A DNA stretch of 64,000 nucleotides from Brachybacterium sp036311905 (GCF_036311905.1 NZ_JAZDCH010000008.1:61183-125182), one strand, 5' to 3'; positions 8,709-17,981 are shown, counted from the first letter of the stretch. The notes: generated by a model not told the origin, from the sequence alone. Numbers and translations: made by a program.

Positions 8709-8857
8709 GCCCCTCCGGCGCCCCCTCCGCCCCCGCTGTCACGACGTGCCTGAACCATCCCCTCCCCCCCCCAGGCGTTCACCCCCCCCCCCCCCCCCCC
8801 CCCCCCCGCCGGGACCCACCGGTCCAGCGCCCCTCCGGCGCCCCCTCCACCCCCGCT
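8709..8857. repeat. 29-bp direct duplication flanking a poly-C tract
   Basis: The 29-bp segment at 8709-8737 recurs at 8829-8857 with one difference (28/29). Between the copies lies low-complexity C-rich DNA with runs of 9 (8764-8772) and 26 (8782-8807) cytosines. A 14-nt string GGATCCACTAGTTC lies just before, at 8692-8705. Confidence 0.9.
8782..8807. repeat. 26-nt homopolymeric C tract
   Basis: Twenty-six consecutive C residues sit about 65 bp upstream of the GH28 start. They could be a slippage-prone tract altering expression, or a cloning or assembly artefact. Confidence 0.9.
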
Positions 8858-8872
8858 CGAAAGGCACGACCC

Positions 8873-10153
8873 GTGACCCTCAGCCCTCCCCGGGAGCTCG
8901 CCGACCTCGACGTTCTCGCCCCCGCCACCGCCACCCTGCAGCGGGAGATCGACGACGCCGCCGCGCGCGGCGGCGGCCGGGTGCTGGTTCCCGCCGGCGA
9001 GCACCGCACCGGCGCGCTCCGCCTCCGCTCGCGGGTCGAGCTGCACCTCGAAGCGGGTGCCGTGCTGCGCTTCGTGCCCGATCCGGCTCTCTACCCGGTG
9101 GTCGACGCGCGCTGGGAGGGGGCGACCGGGCTCGTGCACTCGCCCTGCCTGTACGCCCACGGCGAGGAGGACGTGGCGATCACGGGCCTCGGCACGATCG
9201 ACGGCGGCGGCGCCCCCTGGTGGGACCGCCAGCGCGAGGGCACCCTGGAGCATCCCCGGCCCACCCTCATCGGGCTGCACGAGTGCCGCCGCGTCACCCT
9301 GCGCGACGTGACCCTGCGCGACTCGCCGGCGTGGACCGTCCACCCCTCGCTGTGCGAGCAGGTGACCGTCGCCGGGTTGCGGATCCTCAACCCCGCGGAC
9401 TCCCCGAACACCGACGGCATCAACCCCGAGTCCTGCCGCGACGTGCACATCAGCGGCTGCCACATCGACGTGGGCGACGACTGCATCGCCATCAAGGCCG
9501 GCACCCAGGCGACGGCCGCCCGGGTGCCCTGCGAGAACATCACCGTCACCGGCTGCACCATGGTCCACGGCCACGGCGGCGTCGTGATCGGCAGCGAGAT
9601 GGCCGGCGGCGTGCGCAACGTCGTCATCTCCGCCTGCGTCTTCCAGGGCACCGACCGCGGGATCCGCGTGAAGACCCGGCGCGGCCGCGGCGGGCTGATC
9701 GAGAACCTGCGTGTCACCGGCATCGTCATGGACGACGTGACCTGCCCGATCACCATCAACTCCTTCTACCACTGCGGCCCGGAGGGGAAGACGGAGCTGG
9801 TCGGCGACCGCGCGGCCCGCCCCGTCGGCCCCGGCACCCCGGCGATTCGCGGCCTGCACCTCGCGCACCTGACCGCGACCCGGGTCCATGCGAGCGCCGG
9901 CCACCTGTTCGGGCTCCCCGAGTCGCCGATCGAGGACCTCTCGATCGAGGACCTCTCGGTCACCTTCGCCGACGAGCCCCGTCCCGGCGTCCCCGAGATG
10001 GCCGACGGGCTCGTCCCCGTCACCCGCGAGGGCCTGCGCCTCGGCGGGGTGCGCGGTGCGCTGCTCACCCGGGTGCGGGTGCGCGGGGCCGACGGGCCGC
10101 TGCTCCTCGCCGAGGACTGCACCGGTGTGGTCGGCGAGGTGACGGAGCGATGA
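8873..10153 (+). CDS. GH28 polygalacturonase-like glycosidase
   Basis: GTG start at 8873 after GAAAGG, 426 residues. The right-handed beta-helix family 28 active-site motifs appear in order: NTDGINPES (around 180), GDDCIAIK (around 201), GHGG (around 233) and RVKT in place of RIK (around 264). The three catalytic Asp and the subsite His are present. No signal peptide is visible, so it probably cleaves imported oligogalacturonides or unsaturated rhamnogalacturonides in the cytoplasm. Exo- or endo-action cannot be told from the sequence. Its stop overlaps the start of the next gene (ATGA). The unusual poly-C region lies just upstream. Confidence 0.93.
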   Translation: MTLSPPRELADLDVLAPATATLQREIDDAAARGGGRVLVPAGEHRTGALRLRSRVELHLEAGAVLRFVPDPALYPVVDARWEGATGLVHSPCLYAHGEEDVAITGLGTIDGGGAPWWDRQREGTLEHPRPTLIGLHECRRVTLRDVTLRDSPAWTVHPSLCEQVTVAGLRILNPADSPNTDGINPESCRDVHISGCHIDVGDDCIAIKAGTQATAARVPCENITVTGCTMVHGHGGVVIGSEMAGGVRNVVISACVFQGTDRGIRVKTRRGRGGLIENLRVTGIVMDDVTCPITINSFYHCGPEGKTELVGDRAARPVGPGTPAIRGLHLAHLTATRVHASAGHLFGLPESPIEDLSIEDLSVTFADEPRPGVPEMADGLVPVTREGLRLGGVRGALLTRVRVRGADGPLLLAEDCTGVVGEVTER

Positions 10154-10668
10154 CCATGACCGAGAGCCGCCGCCGCGGCGACCGGCGAGACCCGTCGACC
10201 GGGCGTGCCCCGTCGGCCCGGCGTGCTCCGTCGGCCGGGCCGGCGCGGCGTGTGCGTCGGCCCGTCGAGATGACCCTCGTGGGGCTGGGCATGATCGCCG
10301 CGCTCATCGCCCACGGCGGGTTCACCCTGGTCATGAACCGGATCGACCAGCCGACCTTCGAGGCCGTCGTCATGCCGGCGCTCGTGGGCGAGGACTCGGG
10401 GCTCAGCGGCGAGGAGGCGCGGGTGCTCGGAGACACCCTCGCCGCCTGGCTCGGCATGTCCCTCGTGGTGCTCCTGCTGCTGGCCGTCGCCGGCATCGCC
10501 CATCACCGCGCGCGTCCCGCCCGCCGCGCCCCCGGCTGGTGGTTCCTCGCCGCCGGCGCCGTCTGCCTGCTGGGCAGCCAGCTGATCCTCTACCCCGTCG
10601 CCTTCCTGTTCTTCGCCGCCGCGGCGCTGTTCGCGCTGCGGCCCCTGCCCGAGGGGAGCCCCCGATGA
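10150..10668 (+). CDS. Small membrane protein, DUF4064-like
   Basis: 172 residues, starting in an ATGA overlap with the GH28 gene. An Arg/Pro/Ser-rich N-terminal tail of about 38 residues is followed by three or four hydrophobic segments (MTLVGLGMIAALIAHGGF; LAAWLGMSLVVLLLLAVAGI; WWFLAAGAVCLLGSQLILY; a final Phe/Ala-rich segment). The layout, with a loop between the first two segments, resembles DUF4064 proteins of Gram-positive bacteria. No function is known. Its place between GH28 and the YtcP-like permease, overlapping both, suggests a role with the importer. Confidence 0.7.
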   Translation: MTMTESRRRGDRRDPSTGRAPSARRAPSAGPARRVRRPVEMTLVGLGMIAALIAHGGFTLVMNRIDQPTFEAVVMPALVGEDSGLSGEEARVLGDTLAAWLGMSLVVLLLLAVAGIAHHRARPARRAPGWWFLAAGAVCLLGSQLILYPVAFLFFAAAALFALRPLPEGSPR

Positions 10669-11615
10669 CCGTCACCCCCATCCCGACGCCGTCCGCCACG
10701 CCGGACCAGATCGAGCCCACGAAGCTCGTGGCGCGCAAGCCCCGTCTGCGCCGCCGCACCCCCGGTGAGAGGATCTTCAACGCGGTCAACATCGTGCTGC
10801 TGACCGGCTTCGCGCTCATGTGTCTGATCCCGTTCATCCACGTGATCGGCAGCTCCTTCGCCACCCCCGGCGAGCTCGCGACCAGCAATTTCGTGCTGAT
10901 CCCGAAGGAGTGGACGCTCGCCGCGTGGCAGTACATCCTCTCCACCCCGACGATCTTCCGAGCCATGGGAGTCTCGGTCTTCGTGACCGTGGTGGGCACC
11001 TTCCTCAGCCTCGTGGTGACGGCCATGATGGCCTACGCCCTCGCGAAGCCGTACCTGCTGGGCCGCCGATCCATCAACTTCCTGGTCATCTTCACGATGC
11101 TGTTCAGCGGAGGCATGATCCCCACCTTCATCGTCGTCTCCAAGCTGGGGCTGCTGGACTCGCTGTGGTCGCTGATCCTGCCCGCGACGGTGAACGCCTT
11201 CAACCTCGTGATCATGCGGAACTTCTTCCAGGGCATCCCCGACTCCCTCGAGGAAGCGGCGCGCATCGACGGCTGCTCCGAGATCGGCGTGTTCCTGCGC
11301 GTGGTGCTGCCGCTGTCGATGGCATCGATCGCGACGATCGGCCTGTTCTATGCGGTGACCTACTGGAACACCTACATGGGCGCCGTCCTCTACATCAACG
11401 ACTCGAGCAAGTGGCCCATCCAGGTGCTGCTGCGCCAGGTCGTGATCGTCTCGAGCGGCATGAACGCCGACGCGACCGTCGTCGACGTCGTGCCCCCGGC
11501 GCAGTCCGTGAAGATGGCGGTCATCGCCGTGGCCACGCTGCCGATGCTCGCCGTGTACCCCTTCGTCCAGCGCTATTTCGTCAAGGGCGCGATGATCGGC
11601 TCCGTGAAGGGCTGA
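10665..11615 (+). CDS. ABC sugar transporter permease, YtcP type
   Basis: Start at 10665 in an ATGA overlap with the preceding gene, 316 residues, six predicted membrane segments. The N-terminal region (RRRTPGERIFNAVNIVLLTG) and the segment FGFGMMPTF-like equivalent FSGGMIPTFIVV are characteristic of YtcP/CarB-type inner membrane components, and the EAA loop reads EEAARIDGCSEIGVFLRVVL. It is the partner of the LplB-type permease at 5335. The two permease genes are separated by YesL, binding protein, GH28 and DUF4064-like genes, which is an unusual spread for an importer. Confidence 0.92.
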   Translation: MTVTPIPTPSATPDQIEPTKLVARKPRLRRRTPGERIFNAVNIVLLTGFALMCLIPFIHVIGSSFATPGELATSNFVLIPKEWTLAAWQYILSTPTIFRAMGVSVFVTVVGTFLSLVVTAMMAYALAKPYLLGRRSINFLVIFTMLFSGGMIPTFIVVSKLGLLDSLWSLILPATVNAFNLVIMRNFFQGIPDSLEEAARIDGCSEIGVFLRVVLPLSMASIATIGLFYAVTYWNTYMGAVLYINDSSKWPIQVLLRQVVIVSSGMNADATVVDVVPPAQSVKMAVIAVATLPMLAVYPFVQRYFVKGAMIGSVKG

Positions 11616-11656
11616 CCGGCGAGAGCCGCCCCCTGCCGGCCGCCCGCCCACCTCCG

Positions 11657-11713
11657 GAAACCTCCGCACTTCCGGGTTATTCGGCCCGGATTCCCCGACT
11701 GTGCGGAGGTTCT
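11657..11713. repeat. Family A palindromic repeat, copy 1
   Basis: The outer arms AACCTCCGCAC (11659-11669) and GTGCGGAGGTT (11701-11711) are perfect complements around a 31-nt centre that contains CCGGG and CCCGGATTCC. It begins 41 nt after the permease stop and shares its plan with copies at 38791, 39760, 58957 and 60201. The rest of the 248-bp gap (11616-11863) shows no gene. Confidence 0.85.
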
Positions 11714-11863
11714 GGGCTGAGAGAGGGCCGAGAGCAACCCTGCGCACCACGCCTGCGCACCGAGACCTGCGCCGCGAGTCCACGGACTGCTCGCGACGCT
11801 CGCTGTTCCGCATCATCCAGTCCGGACCTGCAGTGCTCACCGAAGCAGAGATCGAGGAAGATC

Positions 11864-13909
11864 ATGCCGACCATCTCCCGCCGCCAGTTCACCGCCGCCC
11901 TCGGAGGAGTCTCCGTCGTCGCTCTCGCGGCGTCGGCCACGACGCTCCCCGCCGCCGCCGATCCCGGAGGGGGTGGAGCCGATCCGCTGAGCAGCATGCG
12001 GGTGCCCCGTGGTCCACGCACCGCTGACGGACCCGTCTGGTCGACCACCGCCACCGGCTTCGCCGGGACGCCCACACCCGAGCTGCCCCACGGAACCGTC
12101 GGTGGGCACGGAGGCGCCGTGCACGTGGTGCGCGACGCCGAGGACTTCGCCCGTGCGATCCAGCTCGACGGCCCCACGACCGTGCTCGTCGAGGGGACGC
12201 TCGTCGTGGAGCCCTTCGGGACCAACCTCAAGGTGTCCTCCCACACCAGCATCCTGGGGGTGGGGCGCGGCGCGGAGATCATCGGCGGCGGTCTCCACCT
12301 CGAGCGGGTTACCGACGTCGTGATCCGCAACCTCACCTTCCGCGACTCGTACGTCCCGGGGGACTGGGACGGCAAGAGTGACGACAACGACAACGACGGC
12401 ATCCGCATCGACACCTCGGACCACGTCTGGATCGACCACTGCGAGTTCGCCCGGCTCGGGGACGGCCTGGTCGACGTCAGAAAGGACTCCACCGCCGTCA
12501 CTGTCTCCTGGTGCATCTTCCGCGACCACAACAAGACGGTCGGCGTGGGCTGGACCGACAACGTCGTCACCACGATCACCCTGCATCACAACTGGTCCTC
12601 GAACACCTATCAGCGCAACGCGAGCATCGACAACGTGGCCGCCGGGCACGTCTACAGCTGTCTGTTCCAGGGGCAGGCTCACTACGGCACGATGTCCCGC
12701 GGCGCCTCGCAGCTGGTGATCGAGTCGTGCGTCTACGAGCACGGCGAGGACGCGGTCGTGGCCAAGGACGAGGCGTCCCGCGTCGACTCCCGCGGGAACC
12801 GCTTCGCGGACATCCGCGGGCGGAAGGACCACACCGGCCCCACCTTCGAGCCGTCGGAGCACTATGCCTACGCCGTCGAGCCGCTCGACGATCTCGAGCA
12901 GGTCCTCGTCCAGCACGCTGGCCCGCACGCCCGGAAGGAATCCGTAGGCCGCCGCGTGCGGGTCGCTCTCGACGGGTCCGGAGACTTCGCCTCGATCGGT
13001 GCCGCGGTCGGCGCCGCATGGCGCGCCCCGCATCCGGTGGAGATCACCGTCGCCCCGGGTATCTACCGGGAGATCGTGCGGATCTGGCCCGGCACGCCCG
13101 CCGGTCTCGTCATCCGCGGGGAATCGGGGGACGCGACGGACGTGCTGCTCACCTACGACCTTGCCGCGGGCACCGAGAAGTTCTACGGCGGGGTCTTCGG
13201 CAGCACCGGCGCCGCAACCCTCGCGATCCTGGCGGACGATGTGACGATCCGCGACGTGACCGTCGAGAACGGCTACGACGAGGCGGCCCTCGGCGGGAGC
13301 CAGGCCCAGGCGCTGCGCACCACCGGGGACAGGATCGTGCTGGGCGGCGTGCGGCTGCTCGGCAATCAGGACACCTTCCTCGCGGAGACCCCCGCCAAGG
13401 GTCGGATCAGCAGGGTGTACGTGCACGACTCCTTCGTCGAGGGCGACGTGGACTTCCTCTACGGCCGCGCCACCGCCGTGCTCGAGGACTGCGAGATCCG
13501 CTCGTATGACCGCGGGCAGCCCGGGAACAACGGCTACGTCTGTGCCCCGTCCACTGCCGCCGGCACGTATGGCTTCCTGTTCACCGGATGCACCTTCACC
13601 TCGAGCGCGGCCGAGTCGTCGGTCCACCTCGGACGCCCCTGGCATCCCAGCAGCGATCCCGACGTCGAACCCTCGGTCGTCGTCCGCGACTCGCATCTCG
13701 GGGCGCACATCCGCACCCCCGCATGGTCCGACATGAGCGGCTGGCCGTGGCAGGAGGACTTCCTCCGCGAGCACGGCAACACCGGGCCCGGTGCGCTCCC
13801 GGCGGGTGCCGACCCCGCCGGGCGACCGCAGCTGACCGCCGAGGAGGCCGCTCTGCACACCCGCGAGGAGTATCTGCGCGGCACCGACGAATGGACCCCG
13901 TGGGCATGA
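11864..13909 (+). CDS. Secreted pectate lyase (PL1) fused to pectinesterase (CE8)
   Basis: ATG at 11864 after AGGAAG, 681 residues. A Tat-type signal (SRRQFTAALGG and a hydrophobic stretch ending near residue 33) targets it for export. Residues of about 40-345 form a polysaccharide lyase 1 beta-helix with VWIDHCEF (around 188), DGLVDVRKDS (around 204), TLHHNW and an Arg in TYQRN (around 249). Residues from about 365 form a complete CE8 domain: NQDTF (around 501), DFLYGRA (around 530) and LGRPWHP (around 590). De-esterification and beta-elimination in one secreted chain would let it attack methylated pectin. Its TGA overlaps an ATG of the next, paralogous gene. Confidence 0.93.
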   Translation: MPTISRRQFTAALGGVSVVALAASATTLPAAADPGGGGADPLSSMRVPRGPRTADGPVWSTTATGFAGTPTPELPHGTVGGHGGAVHVVRDAEDFARAIQLDGPTTVLVEGTLVVEPFGTNLKVSSHTSILGVGRGAEIIGGGLHLERVTDVVIRNLTFRDSYVPGDWDGKSDDNDNDGIRIDTSDHVWIDHCEFARLGDGLVDVRKDSTAVTVSWCIFRDHNKTVGVGWTDNVVTTITLHHNWSSNTYQRNASIDNVAAGHVYSCLFQGQAHYGTMSRGASQLVIESCVYEHGEDAVVAKDEASRVDSRGNRFADIRGRKDHTGPTFEPSEHYAYAVEPLDDLEQVLVQHAGPHARKESVGRRVRVALDGSGDFASIGAAVGAAWRAPHPVEITVAPGIYREIVRIWPGTPAGLVIRGESGDATDVLLTYDLAAGTEKFYGGVFGSTGAATLAILADDVTIRDVTVENGYDEAALGGSQAQALRTTGDRIVLGGVRLLGNQDTFLAETPAKGRISRVYVHDSFVEGDVDFLYGRATAVLEDCEIRSYDRGQPGNNGYVCAPSTAAGTYGFLFTGCTFTSSAAESSVHLGRPWHPSSDPDVEPSVVVRDSHLGAHIRTPAWSDMSGWPWQEDFLREHGNTGPGALPAGADPAGRPQLTAEEAALHTREEYLRGTDEWTPWA

Positions 13910-13920
13910 GAGGCGACGAC

Positions 13921-15468
13921 ATGGCACAGCACAGAGCTCCTACACGCAGCACCATCAGCCGACGGCGTCTCCCGGCCGTCGGAGCCGCGATCGGAGCCGC
14001 GATCGGGGCCGCGGCCGGAGCCGTACTCGCGGCCGCACCGGCAGCCGTCGCCGCCCCGGGCGGCTCCTCGGGGCAGCGGATCGGGGACCCGGCCGACCTC
14101 CTCCGCCGAATGCGCGTGCCACGCCGGCCGTCGGTCGCGGGCGGAGCGGTCTGGTCCGCGGGGCCGACGGGGTTCGCGGCGGTTCCCACCTCCTCGCGGC
14201 CGCACGGCGCTCGCGGCGGGCTCGGCGGGACGGTCCACACCGTCCGCACGGCTGACGAGCTCACCGCGGCCCTCGCCGCCGAGGCGCCGCGGATTCTCCT
14301 CGTCGAGGGCACGCTCACCCTGCCCTTCGGGACGATGACCGATATCCCCTCCCGCACCAGCGTTCTCGGGGTCGGGACGGGGGCCGAGATCGTCGGCGGC
14401 GGGTTCCGCCTGCTCGAGGTGTCCGATGTCGTGATCCGGAACCTCACCTTCCGTGACTCCTTCATCGCCGGGGACTGGGACGGGAAGAGCGAGGAGAACG
14501 ACAACGACGGTATCCGGGTGGACACCTCGGACCACGTCTGGATCGACCACTGCGAGTTCGCACGACTCGGCGATGGACAGGTCGACATCCGCAAGGACTC
14601 CACGCACGTGACGGTCTCCTGGTGCCACCTCCGCGACCACAACAAGACCCTCGGCGTCGGGTGGACGGACAACGTGCTCACCACGCTGACGATCCACCAC
14701 GTCCGCTTCTCCAACACCCATCAGCGCAACGGCAGCATCGACAACGTGGCGCTGTGCCACGTGTACAACTGCTGGCTCGGAGGCTCGAGCTCCTACGGCA
14801 TGGCGTCCCGGGGCGCGTCGCAGCTCCTCATCGAGCACAGCGTGTTCGACGCCGTGCGCAACCCGATCGGCGCGAGCGATCCGGGATCCCGCGTCGCCCA
14901 GAACGGGAATCTCCGGGACGGCTCCTGGGGCTCGTGGGAGGACACCGGCATCGACGACGACCCCGCGGACCACTACGAGTACGCGCTCGACCCCGTCGAC
15001 GAGGTGCGCGACCTGCTGCGCCGTCATGCTGGCCCGCACGGTGACGCCGAGAAGGCGCCCCGGCGACTCCACGTCGCGCAGGACGGGAGCGGTGACATGC
15101 TCTCCGTGCACGCGGCAGCAGGCGCCGCCACGCGATCACCGCACCCCGTCGAGGTGATCGTCCACCCGGGTACCTATCGGGAGACGGTCACCATCTGGCC
15201 CGGCGCCCGCGACCTGATCCTCCGCGGGGCGACGGGGGACCCGGCCGACGTCGTCATCACCTACGACAAGCCCGCCTCCGACTGGGCGACGCTCACGGTC
15301 CTCGCACCGGACGTCACCCTCGCCGACCTGACCCTCGAGAACCTCTACGAGGACGCCGACGGCGCCGGTCGCCCCGCTCATGCGCTGCGCACCGCCGACG
15401 ACACCGCCCTCCTGGAGAACGTGCGGTTTCAGGGCGGTGGTCACGAGATCGCGGATCCCCGGACCTGA
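13921..15468 (+). CDS. Secreted pectate lyase (PL1) with a truncated CE8 domain
   Basis: I use the ATG at 13921, preceded by GAGAGG; an in-frame ATG at 13906 overlaps the previous stop. The 515-residue protein has a Tat-like signal (STISRRRLPAVGAAIG, Ala-rich, ending near residue 45) and a PL1 domain with WIDHCEF, DGQVDIRKDS, HNKT and THQRN, closely similar to the upstream gene. A CE8 N-terminal half starts near residue 383 (LHVAQDGSGD) but the chain ends after ENVRFQGGG, exactly where the QDT catalytic motif should be. The DFxFG and LGRPW motifs are absent, and the 79 bp before the next gene do not restore them. The lyase is probably active, the esterase not. Confidence 0.9.
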   Translation: MAQHRAPTRSTISRRRLPAVGAAIGAAIGAAAGAVLAAAPAAVAAPGGSSGQRIGDPADLLRRMRVPRRPSVAGGAVWSAGPTGFAAVPTSSRPHGARGGLGGTVHTVRTADELTAALAAEAPRILLVEGTLTLPFGTMTDIPSRTSVLGVGTGAEIVGGGFRLLEVSDVVIRNLTFRDSFIAGDWDGKSEENDNDGIRVDTSDHVWIDHCEFARLGDGQVDIRKDSTHVTVSWCHLRDHNKTLGVGWTDNVLTTLTIHHVRFSNTHQRNGSIDNVALCHVYNCWLGGSSSYGMASRGASQLLIEHSVFDAVRNPIGASDPGSRVAQNGNLRDGSWGSWEDTGIDDDPADHYEYALDPVDEVRDLLRRHAGPHGDAEKAPRRLHVAQDGSGDMLSVHAAAGAATRSPHPVEVIVHPGTYRETVTIWPGARDLILRGATGDPADVVITYDKPASDWATLTVLAPDVTLADLTLENLYEDADGAGRPAHALRTADDTALLENVRFQGGGHEIADPRT

Positions 15469-15547
15469 TCCCCGTCCCGGCCCGGGGCCGGCCGGTCTCA
15501 GGCCCCTCCCTGCACGGTGCCCCACCCTCACAGATCAAGGACGATTG

Positions 15548-16954
15548 ATGACTCTCCCGCACCCGACCTCCCCTTCTCCTCGCCTCCGCGCACGGACCGC
15601 CGCGGCAGCCGCCACGGCGCTCCTGCTCGCCGTGTCCGGCCCAGCGTTCGCCGCCCCTGACCACCCCGCTGGTCATCCGCGCTCTCCCGCGATCTCCGCC
15701 ACCCAGGTCCTGCCGGACGGGGACGGCTGGGCCAGCGCCGACGGCGGCACCACCGGCGGTTCCGCCGCCGATCCGGAGCACATCCATGACGTCTCGACCC
15801 GCACCGAGCTGATCGAGGCTCTCGCCACCTCCGCGGACGCCCCGTCCATCATCCGCGTGCACGGGATGATCCCGGTGAACGCCGACGCCTCCGGCGCCGA
15901 GATCACCTGCGAGGAGATCGCCGAGGGAACCGGGTACGACCTCGACGCCTATCTCGCGGCGTACGACCCCAAGACCTGGGGCACCGACCGCGAGCCCGAG
16001 GGTGAGCAGGAGGACGCCCGCCGTGCCGCAGCGCTGAAGCAGCGCGCCCTCATCCAGATCGACGTCCCCTCGAACACCACGATCATCGGCGCTTCCGAGG
16101 GCGCGGGCCTGACCGGGGCGACCCTCTCCATCCGCGGGGTCGACAACGTGATCATCCGCAACCTCGTCCTCGCCGACACCTACGACTGCTTCCCGGCCTG
16201 GGACCCGACCGACGGGGCGGAGGGCAACTGGAACAGCGAGTACGACAGCATCCGTGTCGTCGACGGATCCACCCATGTGTGGATCGACCACAACGCCTTC
16301 ACGGACGAACCCATGACCGATGATCAGCTGCCCGAGTACTTCGGTCGCACCTATCAGCGGCACGACGGCGCGCTCGACATCACCAACGGGTCGGACCTCG
16401 TGACCATCAGCTGGAACACCTTCCGGGACCACGACAAGCTCACCCTGGTCGGCTCCACCGACAGCCCGGGCCGCGGCGACCCGGGGCACCTGCGGGTCAC
16501 CTTCCACCACAACCTCTACGAGGGCGTGGGGCAGCGCGCGCCGCGCGTGCGGTTCGGCGAGGTCGACATCTACAACAACAGCTACGTGATCCAGCGGGAG
16601 CAGACGGTCGGGTACGGCTACTCGATCGGCGTGGGCTTCGAGTCCCATGTCCGGCTCGAGGCGAACTCCTTCACCCCCGGCGGCGTCGTCGAGGCGGGTG
16701 ACCTGATCACCGTCCTGAAGGGCACGGAGATCTCCACCCGCGGCAACCTCGTCGACCATCGCAGGGTCGATCTGCGGGAGGCCTACAACGAGGGGCGCCC
16801 CGCGGCGGAGCAGCTCGCGGATGACACGTCGTGGGAGCCGATGCTCCGACGCTGCCTGGACAGGGTCCAGCACGTCGACGGGGTAGTCGGCGCATGGGCG
16901 GGGCCGAGATTCGGCGCCGCCCCGGGCCGGATCGGGCAAGACTGTCGCGCATGA
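15548..16954 (+). CDS. Secreted pectate lyase, PL1
   Basis: ATG at 15548 after AAGGA, 468 residues. A classical signal peptide (Arg-rich start, Ala/Leu core, AFAAP cleavage site near residue 36) precedes a PL1 beta-helix. Motifs include NTTIIGASEGAGL, VWIDHNAF, DGALDITNGSDLVTIS with the calcium-binding Asp, FRDHDKLTLVG, and VTFHHNLYEGVGQRAPRVRF with the catalytic Arg. It is closer to classical calcium-dependent pectate lyases than the two fusion proteins before it, so it was likely acquired separately. It should act on demethylated polygalacturonan outside the cell. The stop overlaps the next start (ATGA). Confidence 0.94.
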   Translation: MTLPHPTSPSPRLRARTAAAAATALLLAVSGPAFAAPDHPAGHPRSPAISATQVLPDGDGWASADGGTTGGSAADPEHIHDVSTRTELIEALATSADAPSIIRVHGMIPVNADASGAEITCEEIAEGTGYDLDAYLAAYDPKTWGTDREPEGEQEDARRAAALKQRALIQIDVPSNTTIIGASEGAGLTGATLSIRGVDNVIIRNLVLADTYDCFPAWDPTDGAEGNWNSEYDSIRVVDGSTHVWIDHNAFTDEPMTDDQLPEYFGRTYQRHDGALDITNGSDLVTISWNTFRDHDKLTLVGSTDSPGRGDPGHLRVTFHHNLYEGVGQRAPRVRFGEVDIYNNSYVIQREQTVGYGYSIGVGFESHVRLEANSFTPGGVVEAGDLITVLKGTEISTRGNLVDHRRVDLREAYNEGRPAAEQLADDTSWEPMLRRCLDRVQHVDGVVGAWAGPRFGAAPGRIGQDCRA

Positions 16955-17961
16955 CCCACACCCGACCCCGCAGCACGCGCGACGGGACCGAGGAGGGGCG
17001 CGCCCGTCTCCGCACCCTCCTCGGCCTCGACGGCCCCGCCCCTACGGTCGCGGGCCCTGTCGCCGACCCCGATGCCGGCACCGCCGCCTCCGGCCTGCCG
17101 GGCCCGTCCACCACCGGCCGCCTCGTCGACCCGCCCGCGCGCGAGGACGACGGTCCGCAGTTGGTCACGGTGCGCACCGGCTCGGGTGACGAGCTCCCCG
17201 CCTTCCTGCTGCGCCCTGCCCCGGAGCGGGCGACGGGCGCGGCGGTGGTGCTCGTCGCGGGCCACGGCCCGGGCATCGATGGGCTCGTCGCGGAGGATCC
17301 GGCCGACGAGTACCACGACCGGCTCGCGCACAAGCTCGTCGCCCGCGGCGTGACGGTGCTCGCCCCCGAGATGCTCTCCTTCGGACGGCGCCGCACGGAG
17401 TCCTCCCGCCCCGACCTCGAGCCGGCTGGCCCGGGCGACAGCTCGTGCGGTATCGACGCGGCCCGCTTCCTCCTGCACGGCCGGCCCGTGATGGGTCAGC
17501 GTGTCGCCGATGCCGCCGCCACCGCCGACGCGCTGCGCGCCCTGCCCGGCGTGGATCCGGAGCGGGTCGCCGTCGCGGGCGGATCCGGCGGGGGAGCGGT
17601 CGCGCTGCTGCTCGCCGCGGCGGAGCCCAGCACAGCAGGTGCCCTGGTCGCGAACTACTTCTCGTCCTTCGCCGCGAGCATCGCCGCGATCCGCCACTGC
17701 CCCTGCAACATCATCCCGGGGCTCCTCCCGGACCTCGAGATGGCGGACATCGCCGCGCTGATCGCGCCGCGACCGCTGGTCCTCGAGGCGGGGGAGGAGG
17801 ACCCGATCTTCCCGATCGCCGCAACCCGCGCGGCCCACGCCGGCCTCGCGCCCGCCTGGAGTGCGCAGGGCGCCGAGCCCCCGACGCTCGTGGTCACCCC
17901 CGGCGGCCACGCCTTCCGCGGGGAGGAGTCCGTGGAGCGTCTGCTCGCGCTGCTCGGCTGA
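16951..17961 (+). CDS. Alpha/beta hydrolase, dienelactone hydrolase / acetyl esterase-like
   Basis: 336 residues, start at 16951 in an ATGA overlap with the lyase. The alpha/beta-hydrolase fold shows VVLVAGHGPGIDG (oxyanion region), the nucleophile elbow GGSGGGAVALLLAA, a late Asp in EAGEEDPIFPIAATRAAH and a terminal His in VTPGGHAF. Related proteins in pectin loci are annotated as acetyl esterases or prolyl-oligopeptidase-like hydrolases. No signal peptide is present, so it would act on imported, still acetylated fragments. Substrate is inferred from context only. Confidence 0.82.
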   Translation: MTHTRPRSTRDGTEEGRARLRTLLGLDGPAPTVAGPVADPDAGTAASGLPGPSTTGRLVDPPAREDDGPQLVTVRTGSGDELPAFLLRPAPERATGAAVVLVAGHGPGIDGLVAEDPADEYHDRLAHKLVARGVTVLAPEMLSFGRRRTESSRPDLEPAGPGDSSCGIDAARFLLHGRPVMGQRVADAAATADALRALPGVDPERVAVAGGSGGGAVALLLAAAEPSTAGALVANYFSSFAASIAAIRHCPCNIIPGLLPDLEMADIAALIAPRPLVLEAGEEDPIFPIAATRAAHAGLAPAWSAQGAEPPTLVVTPGGHAFRGEESVERLLALLG

Positions 17962-17981
17962 CCTGCGGCGGCCGGCCCGGC

